Shown here one piece after another: positions 33,863 through 37,235 of a DNA stretch of 37,235 nucleotides. The stretch spans positions 1 to 37,235 of the forward strand of contig JAVCDK010000067.1 in assembly GCA_030765865.1 (NCBI GenBank), in the 5' to 3' direction. Position 1 is the stretch's first letter. Each line of letters opens with the position of its first letter. This stretch comes from Candidatus Celaenobacter antarcticus (lineage in GTDB: Bacteria; Cloacimonadota; Cloacimonadia; JGIOTU-2). A program made the position numbers and the translations under genes. The notes beneath the pieces were generated by a model, which worked only from the letters and a program-made list of their open reading frames with translations, was not told the origin of the DNA and made no database searches.

Positions 33863-35494
33863 ATGGATAAAAAAACAATTATTGCCCTTATTTTGATATT
33901 TGTTGTATTTTATTTGAGCAGCAAATTCTTTTGGAAACAACCTGTACCACCTCAAACACAACAATATGCTACAGAAAACACTCAACAGGTAGCAAAGCCA
34001 CCAATGATTCCCCCGACTCAAGAGAATGACCTTGAAGCAGATGTTACACCATTGGACCTGCAGTCCGACATCCCGCTAAATAATGATATTGTCCTTGAAA
34101 ATAACGATATAAAGGTTGTGCTTACGAACCGTGGCGGAAATATCAAACAGGTCGTATTGAAAAATATCAAAAACGAAGCTCAGGAAGACGCGGTAAATCT
34201 CTTTATCAAAGAAAGCGGCATGTTCAATATTGTGTTTTATACAAGCAGTGATACGATCAATTTCAGAAAACAGAATCTTGAGTATACATATGATGAATTC
34301 ACTGCAACTTTCTTTATAGAAAAAGACTTTAAACGGATTTTCGAGAAGCATTATTCCATTGATGATAACTATACGGTGAATATAACAATAAAAGCTGATG
34401 GTCTTGGCTTTATTGATACGTACGACATTCAGCTCGATGCCGGCATTTATTATGATCAAAAGGGCGATAAGCGTTTCAACACTTATATTAATGTTGTATC
34501 TTATGTGGATAATAATATAAATAAAATCAGCTTGAAAAAAGCGAAATCCGGCGCTGCACAATATGGTAACATTACCTGGACATCGCTAAAATCAAAATAT
34601 TTCATGGTCGCAACAATTCCGGAGAGAACTGTAAAACTAAGAGAAATATTTGTAGCTGCGGATAATAATGCAATCCTTGAAAATGCACAAATCGAAGTTG
34701 GAAGAAATTCGATTGATCATTCGTTCCAATTTTATTGTGGTCCGGTTGATTATGACCGCTTGCGCGCTTTTAATATTGGGCTGGAAGATGTAATGAATTT
34801 TGGCTGGAAGCTTCTTCGTCCCATAAGCAAATTGATCCTAAAATTATTGAAATTCATTCATTCTCTCATTCCAAATTACGGTATTGCGATCATTATTCTC
34901 TCGATAATCATCAAATTTGTATTTTACCCGTTAACTCATAAAAGCTTCACCTCTGCTCAAAAAATGCAACGGGTACAGCCACACATAAAAGAACTGCAAG
35001 CAAAGTATAAAGGGAATCCCCAGAAGCTCCAGAAAGAAACCATGAAGCTTTACAAAGAGCATGGGGTCAGTCCGTTAGGCGGATGTCTGCCACTGCTCAT
35101 CCAGTTCCCATTCCTTTTTGCTTTATATCCTGTCCTCCAATCCACTATCGAGCTTCGACATGCGGGCTTTATCTTTTGGATTAAGGATCTTTCTATTCCC
35201 GATCCATATTATATCATGCCTATCCTCATGGGAATCACGATGTTCTTTCAGCAGAAATTGATGTCCCAGAAACCGACTCCGAATATGGATGAAAAGCAGC
35301 TTGCACAACTCAAAACACAGAAATTTATGATGTACGGAATGCCGATTTTCTTTGTGTTTATCTTCAAATCTTTACCGGCAGGGCTTGTCCTTTACTGGTT
35401 TACATATAATATCCTTTCCGTGATGGAGCAACTTTCAATCCGAAAAAAGACCCAATCGCTTTCACAGGAAATCATAGTAGATAAAAAGAAATAA
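33863..35494 (+). CDS. yidC: Membrane protein insertase YidC
   Basis: Inner-membrane insertase of 543 residues, of the Gram-negative type. An N-terminal helix (about 4-20), a Gln/Pro/Thr-rich linker and a large periplasmic beta domain (about 65-290) are followed by the conserved 60-kDa insertase domain (about 330-525) with five-helix topology, a basic cytoplasmic loop (THKSFTSAQKMQRVQP) and the QFPFLFALYPVL and LPAGLVLYWFTYN segments. The rpmH-rnpA-yidD-yidC order is conserved in bacteria. It starts 14 bp after yidD. Confidence 0.97.
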   Translation: MDKKTIIALILIFVVFYLSSKFFWKQPVPPQTQQYATENTQQVAKPPMIPPTQENDLEADVTPLDLQSDIPLNNDIVLENNDIKVVLTNRGGNIKQVVLKNIKNEAQEDAVNLFIKESGMFNIVFYTSSDTINFRKQNLEYTYDEFTATFFIEKDFKRIFEKHYSIDDNYTVNITIKADGLGFIDTYDIQLDAGIYYDQKGDKRFNTYINVVSYVDNNINKISLKKAKSGAAQYGNITWTSLKSKYFMVATIPERTVKLREIFVAADNNAILENAQIEVGRNSIDHSFQFYCGPVDYDRLRAFNIGLEDVMNFGWKLLRPISKLILKLLKFIHSLIPNYGIAIIILSIIIKFVFYPLTHKSFTSAQKMQRVQPHIKELQAKYKGNPQKLQKETMKLYKEHGVSPLGGCLPLLIQFPFLFALYPVLQSTIELRHAGFIFWIKDLSIPDPYYIMPILMGITMFFQQKLMSQKPTPNMDEKQLAQLKTQKFMMYGMPIFFVFIFKSLPAGLVLYWFTYNILSVMEQLSIRKKTQSLSQEIIVDKKK

Positions 35495-35504
35495 ATATAA
35501 TATA

Positions 35505-35738
35505 GGGTGTGCTAGGCGGGAAGCCAGCGGTGTCCTGTAACCTGCAATCCGCTATAGCAGGGCTGAATTCCAATCTGCGAGATTTGATGTCTGTCTGTGT
35601 GGTATGCAAGTGGTGTTGAGAGTCAAGTCTAACGCAATCGGGCTCTGCGAATTTTGTCAGGACCGGAAGGTAGCAGCAATAAACAGTTCGTCTGATGTGC
35701 CGTTAGTAATCTTGGCTTGAGCTAACTACAAAGCACCT
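35505..35738 (+). ncRNA. ffs: Signal recognition particle RNA, long form with Alu domain
   Basis: The apical SRP loop is at 35656-35679 (GTCAGGACCGGAAGGTAGCA onward, GGAA tetraloop in CCGGAAGG at 35663-35670), the site bound by Ffh. The 5' part (from GTGTGCTAGGCGGGAAGCC near 35507 through CCTGCAATCCGC near 35546) closely resembles the Alu domain of the Bacillus scRNA, so this is the long bacterial form and not the short 4.5S type. The 3' end AGCACC can pair with the 5' GGTGTGCT. Ends are estimated from that pairing. It lies 10 bp after yidC. Confidence 0.93.
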
Positions 35739-35755
35739 TTCAGAATAGAATTTCA

Positions 35756-35992
35756 ATGTGCGGTGCACACCCATTTTCGTATATGATAAAAGATAAAAGC
35801 TCAACAGAAAAAAAGCAAGTTCGCCTACCTATAGCTGTGAGAATAATTTTCGGCTTTCTTTTTGGTCTGCTTGCAGGTTTCATCTGGCATAAAGTTGTCG
35901 GGTGCAGTTCCGTCGCATGTCCAATCACCTCAAACTACCTGTACTCGCTTGGCTTCGGCGGATTTGTCGGGGTGCTTATTTCCCTATTTTAA
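35756..35992 (+). CDS. Small DUF6132-like membrane protein
   Basis: A 78-residue protein with two hydrophobic segments (about 25-47 and 60-78) joined by GCSSVACPITSN, the Cys-containing motif I associate with DUF6132-type proteins. No enzymatic function is known to me. The start is uncertain: ATG 35756 (78 residues) or ATG 35783 (69 residues); neither has a clear Shine-Dalgarno sequence. The radical SAM gene starts 1 bp after its stop, so the two are probably cotranslated. Confidence 0.7.
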   Translation: MCGAHPFSYMIKDKSSTEKKQVRLPIAVRIIFGFLFGLLAGFIWHKVVGCSSVACPITSNYLYSLGFGGFVGVLISLF

Positions 35993-35993
35993 T

Positions 35994-36932
35994 ATGAAAT
36001 ACAAACATCTTTTTGGACCTGTTCCGTCACGACGGCTTGGTTTATCCCTTGGAATAGATCCTATCCTCTATAAAACCTGCTCCTTTGATTGCGTGTATTG
36101 TGAATGCGGAGCTACAACGAGACTCACATATACACGAAAGGAATATATTTCAGTTGCTGAAATTATTTCAGAACTCGATTCATTTCTCTCTCCCAAACCC
36201 ATCCTTGATTATATAACCTTTTCGGGCTCGGGTGAGCCAACTTTGAATATCGGAATAGGAAAAATAATCTCGTTTCTCAAACAAAAATATCCACAGTATA
36301 AGATCGCTGTGCTTACAAACAGTTCTCTTTTTTTCTATCCTGAAATTCGTAAAGAACTATTGCTTGCAGATGTGATAATACCTTCTTTAGATGCTGTTTC
36401 TAATAACATTTTTCAGAAAATAAACAGACCTGTTAAGGGGATCAGACCGGTTGATATCATTCAGGGACTTATTAACTTTCGCAAGGAGTTCCCTGGAAAA
36501 ATTTGGCTCGAGATATTTATCTTACACGGCATCAATGATACGGATGAAGAAATTGATAAGTTTCATATTGTTCTAAAGAAAATCAAACCTGATCTGATAC
36601 AACTGAACTCTCTTGATAGACCCGGCACAGAAAATTGGGTCATTCCGGCTGATGAAGAAACTCTCGTAAAAATTAAAAAGAGGTTCAAGGATCTGCCTGT
36701 TGTCATGATTAGTAATTATCAAAAAAGAGAAAAGGTTAAATCCTATAATCTCAAAATCGAGGATGCAATTATTGCAACCATCTCTCGACGACCCTGCACT
36801 GCAGATGATCTTTCCGAAATTTTGGACATTCATCTTGCTGAGCTGAACAAATATCTTGATGCCTTACAAGAAAAAGGTATGATCAAGGCAGTGAAAAAAC
36901 CACGCGGTCTTTTCTTCAGAGTAAAGGAATAG
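35994..36932 (+). CDS. Radical SAM protein with C-terminal winged helix
   Basis: The 312-residue protein has the radical SAM Cys motif (Cys29, Cys33 and Cys36 in KTCSFDCVYCECG) close to the N-terminus, preceded by FGPVPSRRLGLSLGID. This form is typical of the COG0731-like branch related to wyosine-type proteins. GSGEPTLN is the SAM-contacting motif. The last 70 or so residues (DAIIATISRRPCTADDLSE, then LGLF-type end KKPRGLFFRV) look like a winged helix. The substrate is unknown. I start at ATG 35994 because the frame upstream lies inside the preceding gene. Confidence 0.88.
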   Translation: MKYKHLFGPVPSRRLGLSLGIDPILYKTCSFDCVYCECGATTRLTYTRKEYISVAEIISELDSFLSPKPILDYITFSGSGEPTLNIGIGKIISFLKQKYPQYKIAVLTNSSLFFYPEIRKELLLADVIIPSLDAVSNNIFQKINRPVKGIRPVDIIQGLINFRKEFPGKIWLEIFILHGINDTDEEIDKFHIVLKKIKPDLIQLNSLDRPGTENWVIPADEETLVKIKKRFKDLPVVMISNYQKREKVKSYNLKIEDAIIATISRRPCTADDLSEILDIHLAELNKYLDALQEKGMIKAVKKPRGLFFRVKE

Positions 36933-36933
36933 G

Positions 36934-37235
36934 ATGCCAATTCTGCTTATCTGGCTTGGCTTCTTTTTTTCGTTAACTATAATGATACTTATCGCGAGAA
37001 AGAACCTATGGCTTGGCTTCATTATCGGTGCACTGATACTAGGTTTTATTAATCTCAAGCCCGTTCTTGTCTTCCAGCAGATCAAAAGCACTATCCTCGA
37101 TCCCGCAATACTTTTACTGGGTGTCGCTGTCGGTATAATACCCCTCATCGGTGGCGTGTTAGATAAATCAGGATTAATGGATGGGATGTTTAACAACCTT
37201 CGTTTGAAACGGAAATTATTTCTCATTTTCGGGCC
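36934..37235 (+). CDS. DUF401-like integral membrane protein, cut by the window end
   Basis: The first 100 residues of a hydrophobic protein, with AAGGA about 5 nt before the ATG and only 1 bp after the radical SAM gene. Three hydrophobic segments are visible (about 2-20, 24-40 and 56-76), with the GVAVGIIPLIGGVLDKSGLM motif I associate with DUF401 permease-like proteins. There is no stop before the edge. Transport function is only a family-level guess. Confidence 0.72.
   Translation, partial: MPILLIWLGFFFSLTIMILIARKNLWLGFIIGALILGFINLKPVLVFQQIKSTILDPAILLLGVAVGIIPLIGGVLDKSGLMDGMFNNLRLKRKLFLIFG

Overview
The window reads as a piece of chromosome from a diderm, fairly AT-rich bacterium of the Fibrobacterota-Chlorobiota-Bacteroidota (FCB) superphylum, most likely a Cloacimonadota-like lineage. 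This placement is an inference. It rests on secreted proteins that end in type-A type IX secretion (T9SS) sorting domains, a lipoprotein with LVIVD repeats, beta-helix/CarboxypepD_reg surface proteins, and a secretin-based pilus locus with unusual gene fusions. I see no IS element, CRISPR array, tRNA or rRNA.

Left part (1-17595): a type IV pilus-like (T4P) locus with its own regulators. A membrane histidine kinase and an NtrC-type sigma-54 activator come first. Next is a 328-bp regulatory region with a near-perfect 26-bp tandem repeat and a -24/-12-like promoter. It precedes a small pilin-like gene that has the strongest ribosome binding site in the window and is closed by a hairpin terminator. 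The machinery follows on the same strand: PilC-like platform protein, PilB-like ATPase, three pilin-like minor subunits, a PilS-like sensor with no catalytic ATPase domain, a receiver/cyclic-nucleotide-like-domain protein, a PilT-like retraction ATPase, a PilM-PilN-TPR-SPOR-TPR fusion, a PilO-PilP fusion and a short secretin. All the alignment-complex functions are present but packed into two polypeptides. The pilin-like subunits have almost no leader peptide, and no prepilin peptidase is encoded here. This compact filament machine is the best candidate for an under-described system.

Middle (17576-25236): a lipoprotein with FN3-like and LVIVD beta-propeller repeats that overlaps the secretin gene, a 1116-aa beta-helix surface protein and a 238-aa secreted protein. 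The last two share a module and both end in T9SS sorting domains. A soluble hybrid histidine kinase follows.

Right part (25242-37235): housekeeping genes. On the minus strand are queD, engB/ysxC, dxs and mnmE, with overlapping ends. On the plus strand are tldD, tldE/pmbA and a nitrilase-family amidase, then rpmH-rnpA-yidD-yidC, a long-form SRP RNA with an Alu domain, a small DUF6132-like membrane protein, a radical SAM protein and the start of a DUF401-like membrane protein cut by the window end.
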